Shown piece after piece: positions 51,146 through 60,204 of a DNA stretch of 64,000 bases. The stretch is from SSC3 sp963769585 (lineage in GTDB: Bacteria; Actinomycetota; Actinomycetes; Propionibacteriales; Nocardioidaceae): the NCBI GenBank assembly GCA_963769585.1, contig CAVYMJ010000006.1, forward strand, positions 2,108,001-2,172,000, given 5' to 3'. The position numbers and the translations under genes were made by a program. Every line of letters begins with the position of its first letter. Position 1 is the stretch's first letter. The notes beneath the pieces are model-generated. The model saw nothing but the letters and a program-made list of their open reading frames with translations, did no database searches and was not told where the DNA came from.

Positions 51146-52453
51146 GTGAAGTCTCCCTCCACCGCGCTGCTGACCGACCACTACGAGCTCACCATGCTTC
51201 AGGCGGCTCTGGCCACTGGTGCCGCGCACCGCCGGTCGGTCTTCGAGCTCTTCCCCCGCAGTCTCCCCGCCGGCCGCCGGTACGGCGTGGTGGCCGGAGT
51301 GGACCGCTGCCTGGACGCGCTCCAGGCCTTCCGGTTCGACGAGGAGGTCGTCGACTTCCTGCGGTCAGCGGCGATCGTGGATGGGCGCACTTTGGAGTTC
51401 CTGCAGGGGTACGCCTTCACCGGAGACATTTGGGGCTACCCCGAGGGAGAGGTGTACTTCCCCTATTCGCCGCTGCTGACCGTCGAGTCCACCTTCGCCG
51501 AAGCGGTACTGCTGGAGACTCTGCTGCTGTCCACGCTCAACCACGACTCCGCGATCGCGTCCGCCGCGTCGCGGATGACCTGGTCAGCGGGGTCGCGGCC
51601 CTGCATCGAGATGGGCTCGCGCCGCACCCATGAGGAGGCGGCGGTCGCGTGTGCCCGGGCGGCGTACGTCGCCGGGTTCGCCTCGAGCTCCAACCTGATG
51701 GCCCGTCAGCGCTACGGCGTACCGACGACCGGCACCAGCGCCCACTCGTTCACGCTGCTGCACGACACCGAGCGCGCGGCCTTCACCGCGCAGGTGGAGT
51801 CACTGGGCACGAACACCACGCTGCTGGTCGACACGTTCGACGTGGCGGAGGCGGTGGCGCTGGCGGTGGAGATCGCCGGACCAGAACTCGGTGCGGTGCG
51901 CCTGGACTCGGGGGACCTTGCGGATCTCGCTCGCGAGGTCCGCGCCCAGCTCGACCGACTCGGTGCGACCGACACCAGGATCATCGTCACCTCCGACCTC
52001 GACGAGCACGCGATCGCCGCCTTGGCCGCAGCCCCCGTGGACGCTTACGGCGTCGGCACCCACCTCGTCACCGGCAGCGGGGAACCCACCTGCGGGTTCG
52101 TCTACAAGCTGGTCTCCCGCTCGGACGACCAGGGCCACATGGTCGACGTCGCCAAGCGGAGCACGGGCAAGATCTCGGTGGGCGGACGCAAGTTCGCGCT
52201 ACGCAGGCTCGACGAGGACGGTGTCGCCGACAAGGAGATCGTCGGCATCGGCTCACCACCTCAGGGCGACCACAATGACCGGTCTCTGCTCGTGCAGCTG
52301 GTCAGCCAGGGCAACGTCGTCGGGAGGTCGACCCTGGAGGAGGCCCGGGCTCGCCACCTGGCCGCCCGCAACGAGCTACCCGCGCCGGCACGCAAACTCT
52401 CCAAGGGTGAGCCGTGCATCGACACTGTTCACCTGACCTCCACCAAGGACTAG
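51146..52453 (+). CDS. pncB: Nicotinate phosphoribosyltransferase
   Basis: This 435-residue enzyme converts nicotinate and PRPP to nicotinate mononucleotide for NAD salvage. Family motifs: LLTDHYELTMLQAAL, the FASSSNLMARQRYGVPTTGTSAHSF stretch with the catalytic His, and VRLDSGDLADLAREVR with the phosphate site. The GTG at 51146 lies seven bases after TAGTCT, near a leaderless layout. It is followed after ten bases by pncA, so nicotinamide goes to nicotinate and then to the mononucleotide. Confidence 0.95.
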   Translation: MKSPSTALLTDHYELTMLQAALATGAAHRRSVFELFPRSLPAGRRYGVVAGVDRCLDALQAFRFDEEVVDFLRSAAIVDGRTLEFLQGYAFTGDIWGYPEGEVYFPYSPLLTVESTFAEAVLLETLLLSTLNHDSAIASAASRMTWSAGSRPCIEMGSRRTHEEAAVACARAAYVAGFASSSNLMARQRYGVPTTGTSAHSFTLLHDTERAAFTAQVESLGTNTTLLVDTFDVAEAVALAVEIAGPELGAVRLDSGDLADLAREVRAQLDRLGATDTRIIVTSDLDEHAIAALAAAPVDAYGVGTHLVTGSGEPTCGFVYKLVSRSDDQGHMVDVAKRSTGKISVGGRKFALRRLDEDGVADKEIVGIGSPPQGDHNDRSLLVQLVSQGNVVGRSTLEEARARHLAARNELPAPARKLSKGEPCIDTVHLTSTKD

Positions 52454-52463
52454 GCTCGAAAAC

Positions 52464-53039
52464 ATGAAGCGTGCCCTCATCGTCGTGGACGTCCAGAACG
52501 ACTTCTGCGAGGGGGGAAGCCTCGCCGTCCCCGGGGGCGCTGAGGTCGCCTACAAGATCGGCCAGCTTCTCCATCACTGGACGGAGCAGGATCCCAAGGC
52601 CCCCGACTACGCCGTGGCGGTGGCCACCCAGGACCACCACGTCGATCCGGGGAGCCACTTCAGCGAGAGCCCCGACTTCGAGCACAGCTGGCCGCCGCAC
52701 TGCGTCGTCGGCACCGACGGCGTCGCGTTCCACCCCAACCTGGACCCCCAGCCCTTCGGAGCGATCTTCCGCAAGGGGGAGCACGCGGCGGCGTACTCAG
52801 GCTTCGAGGGCAAGACCCAGGACGGTGTGGGCCTGGCTGACTGGCTTCGCCAGGAGCAGATCACCGACCTCGACGTCTGCGGCCTGGCCACCGACTACTG
52901 CGTCAAGGCGACCACGCTCGATGCCGCCCGGGCCGGCTTCGGCGTGAGGCTGCTCACAGACCTGTGCGCAGCGGTCGCCCCCAGCTCGGGTCAGGCGGCT
53001 GTCCAGGAGATGAAGGCGGCCGGCGCCGTGGTTGTCTAG
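52464..53039 (+). CDS. pncA: Nicotinamidase
   Basis: This 191-residue isochorismatase-fold hydrolase converts nicotinamide to nicotinate. The catalytic triad is Asp9 in IVVDVQNDF, the Lys in IFRKGEH and the Cys in GLATDYCVKAT. Metal ligands lie in ATQDHHVDPGSH. It begins seven bases after TAGGCT and ten bases after pncB, so it may have its own promoter as well as read-through. The two form a salvage unit. Confidence 0.95.
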   Translation: MKRALIVVDVQNDFCEGGSLAVPGGAEVAYKIGQLLHHWTEQDPKAPDYAVAVATQDHHVDPGSHFSESPDFEHSWPPHCVVGTDGVAFHPNLDPQPFGAIFRKGEHAAAYSGFEGKTQDGVGLADWLRQEQITDLDVCGLATDYCVKATTLDAARAGFGVRLLTDLCAAVAPSSGQAAVQEMKAAGAVVV

Positions 53040-53043
53040 CAGT

Positions 53044-54138
53044 GTGACCTCACCCCTCTTCGCACCCCTGACCGTCGGCGGGCTCACGCTCCCCAACCGC
53101 ATCCTGATGGCCCCGCTGACCCGTATGCGCGCGACCCATCCGGGTGACGTGCCCAACGACCTGATGCGTGAGTACTACACCCAGCGGGCCGGGGCCGGCC
53201 TGTTGATCTCCGAGGGGAGCCAGATCTCGCCCGAGGGCAAGGGCTACATGGACACCCCCGGCATCTACAGCCACGCGCAGGTGGCGGGCTGGCGGAAGGT
53301 CACCGACTCCGTGCACGCCGCTGGTGGCCGGATCGCCTTGCAGCTGTGGCACGTCGGCCGCGTGTCGCACGAGTCGTTCCACGACGGCGGCCTCCCGGTC
53401 TCAGCGTCTGCGCTCCCCTACCGCAACCGCACCACGGTCCGTGGCCAGGACGGCCGTCCGACCCGGGTCAGCTGCCCGACGCCGCGTGCTCTGACCACCG
53501 AGGAGATCGGCCGGGTCGTCGAGGACTACCGAACAGCGACGATCAACTCCCGCGAGGCAGGGTTCGACGCGGTTGAGATCCACGCCGCCCACGGTTACCT
53601 GCTCCACCAGTTCATGTCTGCGGAGAGCAACCACCGCGCGGACGAGTACGGCGGGAGCCTGGAGAGCCGGGCCCGCCTCACCCTGGAGGTCCTCGACGCT
53701 GTGGTCGGTGCCTGGGACGCCGAGCACGTCGGCATCCGGATCTCTCCGCTGGGCGTCTTCAACGGCCTCGACGACAGCGCGGGGCTGCCGATGGGGCTCC
53801 ACCTCGCGGCCGAGTTCGCCCGGCGACGGTTGGCCTTCCTGCACCTGTCCGAGCCCGACTGGGCCGGAGGCCCCCAGCTCGACGACGAGTTCCGCGAGCG
53901 GCTCCGGCAGGTCTTCCCCGGAGTGATCGTCGGCGCCGGCAACTACCAGGTCGAGAAGGCCGAACGGCTGATCGAGTCGGGGTTCATCGACGCCGCCGCG
54001 TTCGGCCGGCCCTTCATCGCCAACCCCGACCTGCCCGACCGCCTCCGGCGGGGGGCGCCACTGACCGAGCCCGTCACTGCCACGTTCTACGGCGGCGGCG
54101 CTGAGGGGTACACCGACTACGCCGCGCTGACCGGCTGA
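53044..54138 (+). CDS. Old Yellow Enzyme-family NADH:flavin oxidoreductase
   Basis: This 364-residue FMN TIM-barrel ene-reductase has the NRILMAPLTRMR opening and the QLWHVGRVSH flavin region. The active-site His pair is in EIHAAHGYLLHQFMSAESNHRADEYGGS, and AFGRPFIANPDLPDRL closes the FMN site. It reduces activated C=C bonds, such as unsaturated aldehydes or nitro compounds. The start is GTG at 53044, four bases after pncA stops. A functional link with NAD salvage is possible but unproven. Confidence 0.93.
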   Translation: MTSPLFAPLTVGGLTLPNRILMAPLTRMRATHPGDVPNDLMREYYTQRAGAGLLISEGSQISPEGKGYMDTPGIYSHAQVAGWRKVTDSVHAAGGRIALQLWHVGRVSHESFHDGGLPVSASALPYRNRTTVRGQDGRPTRVSCPTPRALTTEEIGRVVEDYRTATINSREAGFDAVEIHAAHGYLLHQFMSAESNHRADEYGGSLESRARLTLEVLDAVVGAWDAEHVGIRISPLGVFNGLDDSAGLPMGLHLAAEFARRRLAFLHLSEPDWAGGPQLDDEFRERLRQVFPGVIVGAGNYQVEKAERLIESGFIDAAAFGRPFIANPDLPDRLRRGAPLTEPVTATFYGGGAEGYTDYAALTG

Positions 54139-54681
54139 TCAGGCTCCCCAACGCTTCGCGAGGGCGGCAACCACAGTGAGGTTCCGGTTGGTGCCCGGGG
54201 AGAGGATCGGCGCCAGGGCAGCAAAGACCTTGGCCTCGGCGAACGGTCCTGCGATCCAGACATGCGCGGCCCTGCCGAGGATCCACACCCGCTCGAGGTC
54301 GGCTTCGTAGGCTGCCGCGGCAGCCACCTGCTCGGCGGTCGGAGCCTGGTCGAGGAACACGACGTAGCGGCGACAGTCTTCTCGCCCGGCGTACGGAGGT
54401 GGCTCCACGGTCAGGGCATCGGCGTACACCTGGGACAGCTCAGTGGGAGAGAACACGAAGCACGGCACATCGAAGCCCGCCTTCTCGCCCAGCAGCCTCT
54501 CGAGCCGTTCCCGCACTCTGGCGGCCGAGAGCATCGGCGTGGTCACGCGGACATTGCCCGTCTGGATGTAGGTCTCGACACCGGCGTACCCAGCTTCGGC
54601 GAGCCAGCCACGGAGGTCTGCCATCTTCACCTGCCGTTTGCCGACATTGACGGCCCTGAGGAAGGCGATGTACGACGGCAT
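54139..54681 (-). CDS. DUF1697 protein
   Basis: This 180-residue protein of the DUF1697 family has the hallmark opening YIAFLRAVNVGKRQVKMADLR, then AGYAGVETYIQTGNVRV and a closing NRNLTVVAALA. Structure elsewhere is a ferredoxin-like alpha/beta fold; function is unknown. The ATG at 54681 lies six bases after TAGATT on this strand. It is convergent with the OYE gene, whose stop is immediately adjacent. Confidence 0.92.
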   Translation of the reverse strand: MPSYIAFLRAVNVGKRQVKMADLRGWLAEAGYAGVETYIQTGNVRVTTPMLSAARVRERLERLLGEKAGFDVPCFVFSPTELSQVYADALTVEPPPYAGREDCRRYVVFLDQAPTAEQVAAAAAYEADLERVWILGRAAHVWIAGPFAEAKVFAALAPILSPGTNRNLTVVAALAKRWGA

Positions 54682-54687
54682 CGGCCA

Positions 54688-54693
54688 AATCTA
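54688..54693 (-). promoter_or_regulatory. -10 hexamer TAGATT, leaderless layout, for DUF1697 gene
   Basis: On the minus strand TAGATT is followed by six bases and the ATG at 54681. Confidence 0.6.
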
Positions 54694-54768
54694 GTCAGCT
54701 CTGCGTCTACCCGGCGGCGGGTCGGTGTCGTAGCCTGAGCAAACTTGTCTAGACACGGGGGTCAGTCC

Positions 54769-56889
54769 ATGCCGCTCCACCCACGCGCCGCTCGCACCCG
54801 GAGGGCTACTGCCCGGCTCGTCGCGCTCGCCCTGCTGGCCGTCCCGGGCTCGGTGATCGCGGTGACGGTCGGCACCGAGCCGGCCGTGGCCGCGCCCAAG
54901 TTCTCGGCGTACCACAACGTCACCGGCAAGACCCACCAGACGAAGTTCAACCAGCTCTCGGCCAAGGGCTTTCGGATGATCTCGCTCAGCGTCTACGGAC
55001 CGCCGAAGAAGGCTCGCTATGCCGCCGTCTGGGTCAAGCGCAGCGGACCGAAGTGGGTCGCGTTCCACGGCAAGAACTTGGGTAAGACCAAGGCCTTCGA
55101 CGCCAAGTGGCAGAGCAAGGGCTACACCCCACAACTGATTGCGGCCACCGGCAGCGGCTCGACCGCGATCTTCGCCGGGACCTACGCCAAGTCGACGGAC
55201 GGAGGGAAGCTGCTGCTCGAGCGGACAGCCGACTGGTTTCGTGACGAGGTAGCCGGCCTGCGCGCGACGAGTCGGAGGGTGGCGACGGTGGCCCCGTACG
55301 GCGCGGGATCCAGCCAGCGCTTCGCGTTCATCAGTCGCAAGAACACCCGCAAGGAGAACTGGGACGTCACTGTGGCCGACCGCGGGCCCGCCTACCAGGG
55401 CTGGTTCAACGGCCTCACGGCCGCCGGCTTCCGGCCCAGCGTTGTGGCGATGGGCAATGCCACCAGCGCGACGCCCAACTACACCGCAGTGTGGACCGAC
55501 CGACGGATCGGCAGCTGGTACAACAAAGCCAACCTGACCTCGACCGAGTACCAGGAGGCCTTCAACCGGGCGGTCAAGAAGGGCTACTACCCGATCCAGG
55601 TCTCTGGGTCGCAGCTAGGGGCGAAGCGGCGGTTCGCTGCCACCTTCGCGAAGACCCACCTCCCATTTGCCCGCACTTTCAAGGTCAGGGGCGAAGCGAA
55701 AGCAAACCTCACGGGTTTCGACACCTGGATGAAGCAGTTCATCAAGGCGAACAACGTCCGGGCCGGCAGCCTCGCTGTCGCGCGCAATGGCAAGCTCGTC
55801 TACGCGCGCGCCTTCACCTGGGCCGAAGCCGGCTACCCGATCACCAAACCCACCTCGCGGTTCCGGATCGCATCGTCCTCCAAGCCGGTGACCGCACTGG
55901 CAACCATGCAGTTGCAGGACCGTGGACTCTTCGGCCGCGAGGGGCTGCGAGGAAAGATGCAGCCCATCCTCAACGTGAAGACACCCACCGGTGGGGACCC
56001 TGTCTCACCGCATTGGGACATGGTCAACCTCGACCAGCTGCTGTGCCAGCGCAGTGGCATCGACAACGCCGTACACATGTTCAACGACGAGGAGGTGGCC
56101 GAGGAGTTCGGCCAAGGCCTCCCGGTCACCAAGTACCAGACCGCCTCCTGGGCCGCATTGCGTCCTTTCGACTCCACTCCGGGAACGACGTACAGCTACT
56201 CGAACTTCAACTACAGCCTGCTGGGGCAGATCATCGAGAAGAAGACCGGAAAGAGCTACGAGCAGGCCGTCAAGGACAGCCTGTTCGCACCGCTCGGCGT
56301 GTACCGCCCGCGCATCGGGTTCTCCAAGGCCTCCAATCGCCTCTCCGGCGAGGTCCGCTATGAGACTCCCGTCACCATCAACGCCCGCAACGGCGACAGC
56401 CTGGTCGCGGTCCGCTCGGTGGCAGACAGCGTCGGCACCAGGACCACGCGGTCCTACGGCGGCTGGAACCAGAAGAACCTGGATGCCGCCGGCGGCTGGG
56501 TGATGGCGCCGGCCGACTGGGCGAAGGTCCTCTCGTCCTTCGACGACGGCTCGACGCCCATCTTCACCAACCAGGCCCTCACCGACACCATGTGGGACCT
56601 GTGCGTCGAGGGCGAGACCGGTGAGCGCGGCTGGTACCGCTCCGAGCAGCCGGGGCCCGGCGACACCACGCTCGTCGCGCACGAGCACAACGGGTCCCTA
56701 CCGTCGACCGCTTCCCTGGTCATCCGCCGCAGCGACGGCCTTACCTTGGTGCTGGCCTTCAACGGGCGCCTGCACGACAACCTCTACGGCACCCGCGAAG
56801 GCACCCAGCTCTTCAAGATCGCCAACAAGGTGACGACCTGGCCGACCAAGGACCTCTTCGGGTCAGTGGGCATCCCCGCCAACAACTGA
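54769..56889 (+). CDS. Secreted class C beta-lactamase-fold serine hydrolase with five N-terminal repeats (polyglycine hydrolase-like)
   Basis: This 706-residue exported protein has a signal peptide (ARLVALALLAVPGSVIAVTVG). Residues about 40-310 hold five repeats of about 50 residues, each built on a strand like RYAAVWVKR, AIFAGTYAKS, RFAFISRKN, YTAVWTDRR and RFAATFAKT. The C-terminal part is a beta-lactamase/DD-peptidase fold: SxxK in IASSSKPVTALA, YSN in TYSYSNFNYSLLG and HNGS near VAHEHNGSLPST. The combination recalls fungal polyglycine hydrolases, whose N-terminal domain has the same repeat type. GGGGG precedes the ATG at 54769. Confidence 0.85.
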   Translation: MPLHPRAARTRRATARLVALALLAVPGSVIAVTVGTEPAVAAPKFSAYHNVTGKTHQTKFNQLSAKGFRMISLSVYGPPKKARYAAVWVKRSGPKWVAFHGKNLGKTKAFDAKWQSKGYTPQLIAATGSGSTAIFAGTYAKSTDGGKLLLERTADWFRDEVAGLRATSRRVATVAPYGAGSSQRFAFISRKNTRKENWDVTVADRGPAYQGWFNGLTAAGFRPSVVAMGNATSATPNYTAVWTDRRIGSWYNKANLTSTEYQEAFNRAVKKGYYPIQVSGSQLGAKRRFAATFAKTHLPFARTFKVRGEAKANLTGFDTWMKQFIKANNVRAGSLAVARNGKLVYARAFTWAEAGYPITKPTSRFRIASSSKPVTALATMQLQDRGLFGREGLRGKMQPILNVKTPTGGDPVSPHWDMVNLDQLLCQRSGIDNAVHMFNDEEVAEEFGQGLPVTKYQTASWAALRPFDSTPGTTYSYSNFNYSLLGQIIEKKTGKSYEQAVKDSLFAPLGVYRPRIGFSKASNRLSGEVRYETPVTINARNGDSLVAVRSVADSVGTRTTRSYGGWNQKNLDAAGGWVMAPADWAKVLSSFDDGSTPIFTNQALTDTMWDLCVEGETGERGWYRSEQPGPGDTTLVAHEHNGSLPSTASLVIRRSDGLTLVLAFNGRLHDNLYGTREGTQLFKIANKVTTWPTKDLFGSVGIPANN

Positions 56890-56892
56890 GGT

Positions 56893-58089
56893 TCAGCCGA
56901 GCGTCCGCCCCGCCCAGGACCAGGCGTACGACGGGTCCTCGCACGCGAGCCCGCCCTCGCCGAGCTCTAGCGGGCGGAAGGTGTCGACCATGACGGCGGT
57001 CTCGTCGAAGTAGTCGACTCCCAGCGAGGCCTCGATGGCTGCGGGCTGGGGCCCATGGGCGTACCCGCCCGGGTGCAGCGAGATCGAGCCGATGTCGATC
57101 CCGCTGCCCTTGCGGGCCTCGTAGTCGCCGCCGACGTAGAACATCACCTCGTCGCTGTCGACGTTCGAGTGGTAATACGGCACCGGGATCGACAGGGGGT
57201 GGTAGTCGACCTTGCGGGGCAGGAAGTTGCAGACCACGAAGTTGTACCCCTCGAAGACCTGGTGCACCGGGGGCGGCTGGTGGACCTTCCCGGTGATCGG
57301 CATGTAGTCGCGGATGTTGAACGTGTAGGGATACAGGCAGCCGTCCCAGCCGACCACGTCGAAGGGATGGGTGGCATAGGTCATCCGGGTGCCTACAATC
57401 CCGTGGCCGACCCGGTGCTTGACCAGGACCTCGACGTCGGAGCCCTCCACCAGGAACGGCTCGCTCGGCCCGTACAGGTCGCGCTCGCAGTACGGCGCGT
57501 GCTCCAGGAACTGCCCGTAGCGCGAGAGGTAGCGCTTCGGCGGCGCGATGTGGCTGTTCGCCTCGATGGGGTAGAGCCGGCTCGGCTCGGCGGGGACCCA
57601 GCGATGGGTGGCCGCCCGCGGGACCAGGACGTAGTCGCCCTGCTCGTAGCTCAGTACCCCGAAGGTCGTCTCCACGCTGCCGCTGCCCGCCTCGACGTAG
57701 ACGCACTCGTCGCCGATGGCGTTGCGGTAGTACGACGAGGGCTCACTGGCCACCACATAGGAGATCCGCACGTCCGCGTTGCCGAGGACCAGCCGTCGGC
57801 CGGTGACCGCGTCAGTCTTCTCGTCGGTGGACAGCGTGTGCAGCCGCAGATGGCGGGGCTTGAGCGGATGGTTCGCCGTGGTGGCCAGGGAGGCCAACTC
57901 CCACTCCTGGGAGTCGACGATCGCGGACGGGACACCACGGTGGTAGAGCAGGGACGAGTCCGAGGAGAAGCCCTCCTCCCCCATCAGCTCTTCATAGTGC
58001 AGTGCGCCGCCTCCGCCCCGGGCACTGTTGCCGGGGAACTGCGTGTGCCGCTTCTGTGGGATCTCGCCGACCTGCCGATAGAAAGCCAT
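56893..58089 (-). CDS. hmgA: Homogentisate 1,2-dioxygenase
   Basis: This 398-residue iron enzyme opens the homogentisate ring to maleylacetoacetate in tyrosine and phenylalanine breakdown. It has the bicupin layout, with GDYVLVPRAATHRWV in the first cupin and the iron-site region YYHSNVDSDEVMFYVGGDY, then SISLHPGGYAHGPQP in the second. Length matches the actinobacterial form (about 390), shorter than the 440 of proteobacteria. The ATG is at 58089. It is divergent from the unknown gene plus fahA, with a 66-bp shared promoter region. Confidence 0.95.
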   Translation of the reverse strand: MAFYRQVGEIPQKRHTQFPGNSARGGGGALHYEELMGEEGFSSDSSLLYHRGVPSAIVDSQEWELASLATTANHPLKPRHLRLHTLSTDEKTDAVTGRRLVLGNADVRISYVVASEPSSYYRNAIGDECVYVEAGSGSVETTFGVLSYEQGDYVLVPRAATHRWVPAEPSRLYPIEANSHIAPPKRYLSRYGQFLEHAPYCERDLYGPSEPFLVEGSDVEVLVKHRVGHGIVGTRMTYATHPFDVVGWDGCLYPYTFNIRDYMPITGKVHQPPPVHQVFEGYNFVVCNFLPRKVDYHPLSIPVPYYHSNVDSDEVMFYVGGDYEARKGSGIDIGSISLHPGGYAHGPQPAAIEASLGVDYFDETAVMVDTFRPLELGEGGLACEDPSYAWSWAGRTLG

Positions 58090-58155
58090 TCCGCACCTGT
58101 CCTATTATCGACCGCATATATCCGCTCACCACCACCATGCGTTAGGGTCGCAGGC

Positions 58156-58995
58156 GTGTCAACCGTGCCCTCGTACCTGTCCGCGCTGGTGGACGACGCC
58201 GCAATCTTCCCCCCTGGGAACCTCCCCATGCCCGAGGCTGTGAGCGCGAACCGGGAACACCGTGCCTCGCCGTACGCCGCCCTGCTGGGTCCCTTCGTGG
58301 TCAGCGACATCCGGATCCCCGACCTGCTCGAGGTGCTCGATGCCGGCGAGGAGCCCGAGGTGCCCTTCCCCGTCACCGTCGTCGTCACCGGAGGGGCCGG
58401 CGCCATCGAGCCAGCGGTTCGCTGGGCGACCCGGTCGGGGCTGCTGGCCGTCGGCTCCGTGGAGACGCCGCTGCGGGCGGAGGACGACCTGGCCCGCAAC
58501 GCGCAGCGCGTCGTCGCCGCCCTCGACCAGGTCCGCGACGAGCTCGGCGACGTGCCCGTCTACGTCGAACCGCCGCGAGCCCCCGAGGGTCCGAGCAGCG
58601 GCTGGCTGGCCGCACTCGACGAGATCGCGGGCGCAGGTCTCCGGCTCAAGCTCCGCACCGGAGGGGTCGACGCGGACGCGTTCCCCTCTGCCCTCGAGCT
58701 CGCCACCAGCATCGACGCAGCGCTCGACCGCGAGCTGGCGTTCAAATGCACAGCCGGGCTGCATCACGCCCTCCCCCACGACGGGCAGCACGGCTTCCTG
58801 AACATCCTCACCGCCACCGCTGCCGCTTTCGCCGGGGCCGGACGCGACGAGGTGGTGGCCACTTTGGAGGCCGGTGACCTCGCCCCCCAGGCAGAGTCGC
58901 TGGCTGCTGGCAGGCGCTGGTTCACCTCGTTCGGCTGCTGCTCGGTGATCGAACCGCTGGAGGACCTGGTGGAGCTGGGACTGGTCGAGCTGTGA
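58156..58995 (+). CDS. Conserved protein coupled to fahA, function unknown
   Basis: This 279-residue cytosolic protein has no signal or membrane segment. It starts VPSYLSALVDDAAIFPPGNL, then has alternating strands and helices consistent with a barrel: FPVTVVVTGGAGAIEP, LLAVGSVETPLR, GDVPVYVEPPRAP, GLRLKLRTGGVDADAFPS, LAFKCTAGLHHALPH and GFLNILTATAAAF. It ends with a GCCS pair and LVELGLVEL. The GTG at 58156 lies seven bases after TAGGGT. It overlaps fahA by four bases (GTGA), so it is made together with the fumarylacetoacetase. I do not recognise the family. Its place in the pathway makes the missing isomerase step a candidate role. Confidence 0.8.
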   Translation: MSTVPSYLSALVDDAAIFPPGNLPMPEAVSANREHRASPYAALLGPFVVSDIRIPDLLEVLDAGEEPEVPFPVTVVVTGGAGAIEPAVRWATRSGLLAVGSVETPLRAEDDLARNAQRVVAALDQVRDELGDVPVYVEPPRAPEGPSSGWLAALDEIAGAGLRLKLRTGGVDADAFPSALELATSIDAALDRELAFKCTAGLHHALPHDGQHGFLNILTATAAAFAGAGRDEVVATLEAGDLAPQAESLAAGRRWFTSFGCCSVIEPLEDLVELGLVEL

Positions 58996-60182
58996 CCACG
59001 TGGGTAGAGGGTGCGGCCGGCTCGGCGTACGACGTGGACAACCTGCCGCTCGGGGTCTTCAGCCACCGTGACGAGCCACCCCGGGTCGGCGCCCGCATCG
59101 GCGACCGGGTCGTGGACCTGGCGCCCCTTGCCGCCGCGGAGACTCTGGAGCTCGCGGACACTTTCCGCGCTCCGTCGCTCAACGCCTTCCTGGCCTCGGG
59201 GCCGGCAGGCTGGGCGGCGACCCGGCAGTGGCTCACGCGGCTGCTCACCGAGGAGCGCCGGGCCGAGCAGGTGGTCAGCCACCTCCTCCCGCTCGACGAC
59301 GTCAGGCTGCACCTTCCGATCGACGTCGCCGACTACGTCGACTTCTACTGTTCGCTCGACCACGCCACCAACGTGGGCACGATGTTCCGGCCCGACAGCG
59401 ACCCGCTCACCCCCAACTGGCGACACCTCCCGATCGGCTACCACGGCCGGGCCGGGACGGTGGTCGTCTCCGGCACCGACGTACGCCGGCCACAGGGCCA
59501 GCGGCGCGGACCCGACGGACCGGTGTTCGGCCCGTCGCAACGACTCGACATCGAGGCCGAGCTCGGGTTCGTCGTCGGGACCGGCTCGGTGCACGGCTCG
59601 GCCGTGCCCGCCGGCGACTGGCAGCAGCACGTCTTCGGCGTGACGCTGCTTAACGACTGGTCCGCCCGTGACATCCAGGCGTGGGAGTACGTGCCGCTCG
59701 GGCCCTTCCTCGGCAAGTCGTTCGCGACCTCGGTCTCTGCTTGGGTCACCCCGCTGGCGGCGTTGACCGCGGCAGCCTGCGACCTACCCGGTCAGGACCC
59801 GGCGCCGCTGGAGTACCTGCAGGTTGAGCAGCCGGCCGGCTACGACATCGAGGTCGAGGTCGAGCTCAACGGCGTGATCGTCTCCCGGCCGCCGTACCGG
59901 TCGATGTACTGGTCCCCGGCCCAGATGCTGGCGCACCTGACCGTCAACGGGGCTTCACTGCGTACAGGCGACCTGTTCGCGAGCGGCACCATCAGCGGAC
60001 CGGAGCGAGAGCAGCGCGGGTCCTTCCTGGAGCTGTCCTGGGGAGGCGAGGAGCCTTTCGGAGATGGGCACACCTTCCTCCGGGACGGGGACGTGGTCAC
60101 GCTGCGGGCGACCGCGCCCGGCAGCCTGGGCGGGCGGCTGGCTCTCGGAGAGGTGACCGGCAAGATCCTTCCCGTGGGGTAA
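58992..60182 (+). CDS. fahA: Fumarylacetoacetase
   Basis: This 396-residue enzyme splits fumarylacetoacetate to fumarate and acetoacetate. Motifs: DYVDFYCSLDHATNVG in the N-terminal region, WRHLPIGYHGRAGTVVVSGT, metal ligands in FGPSQRLDIEAELGFVVG and LNDWSARDIQAWEYVPLGPFLGKSF, and GTISGPE further on. Length fits bacterial FahA. The start is GTG, inside the stop overlap with the upstream gene. Together with HmgA it gives two of the three homogentisate steps. Confidence 0.95.
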   Translation: MTTWVEGAAGSAYDVDNLPLGVFSHRDEPPRVGARIGDRVVDLAPLAAAETLELADTFRAPSLNAFLASGPAGWAATRQWLTRLLTEERRAEQVVSHLLPLDDVRLHLPIDVADYVDFYCSLDHATNVGTMFRPDSDPLTPNWRHLPIGYHGRAGTVVVSGTDVRRPQGQRRGPDGPVFGPSQRLDIEAELGFVVGTGSVHGSAVPAGDWQQHVFGVTLLNDWSARDIQAWEYVPLGPFLGKSFATSVSAWVTPLAALTAAACDLPGQDPAPLEYLQVEQPAGYDIEVEVELNGVIVSRPPYRSMYWSPAQMLAHLTVNGASLRTGDLFASGTISGPEREQRGSFLELSWGGEEPFGDGHTFLRDGDVVTLRATAPGSLGGRLALGEVTGKILPVG

Positions 60183-60204
60183 CAGGCTGTGTCACCGTGG
60201 ACGG

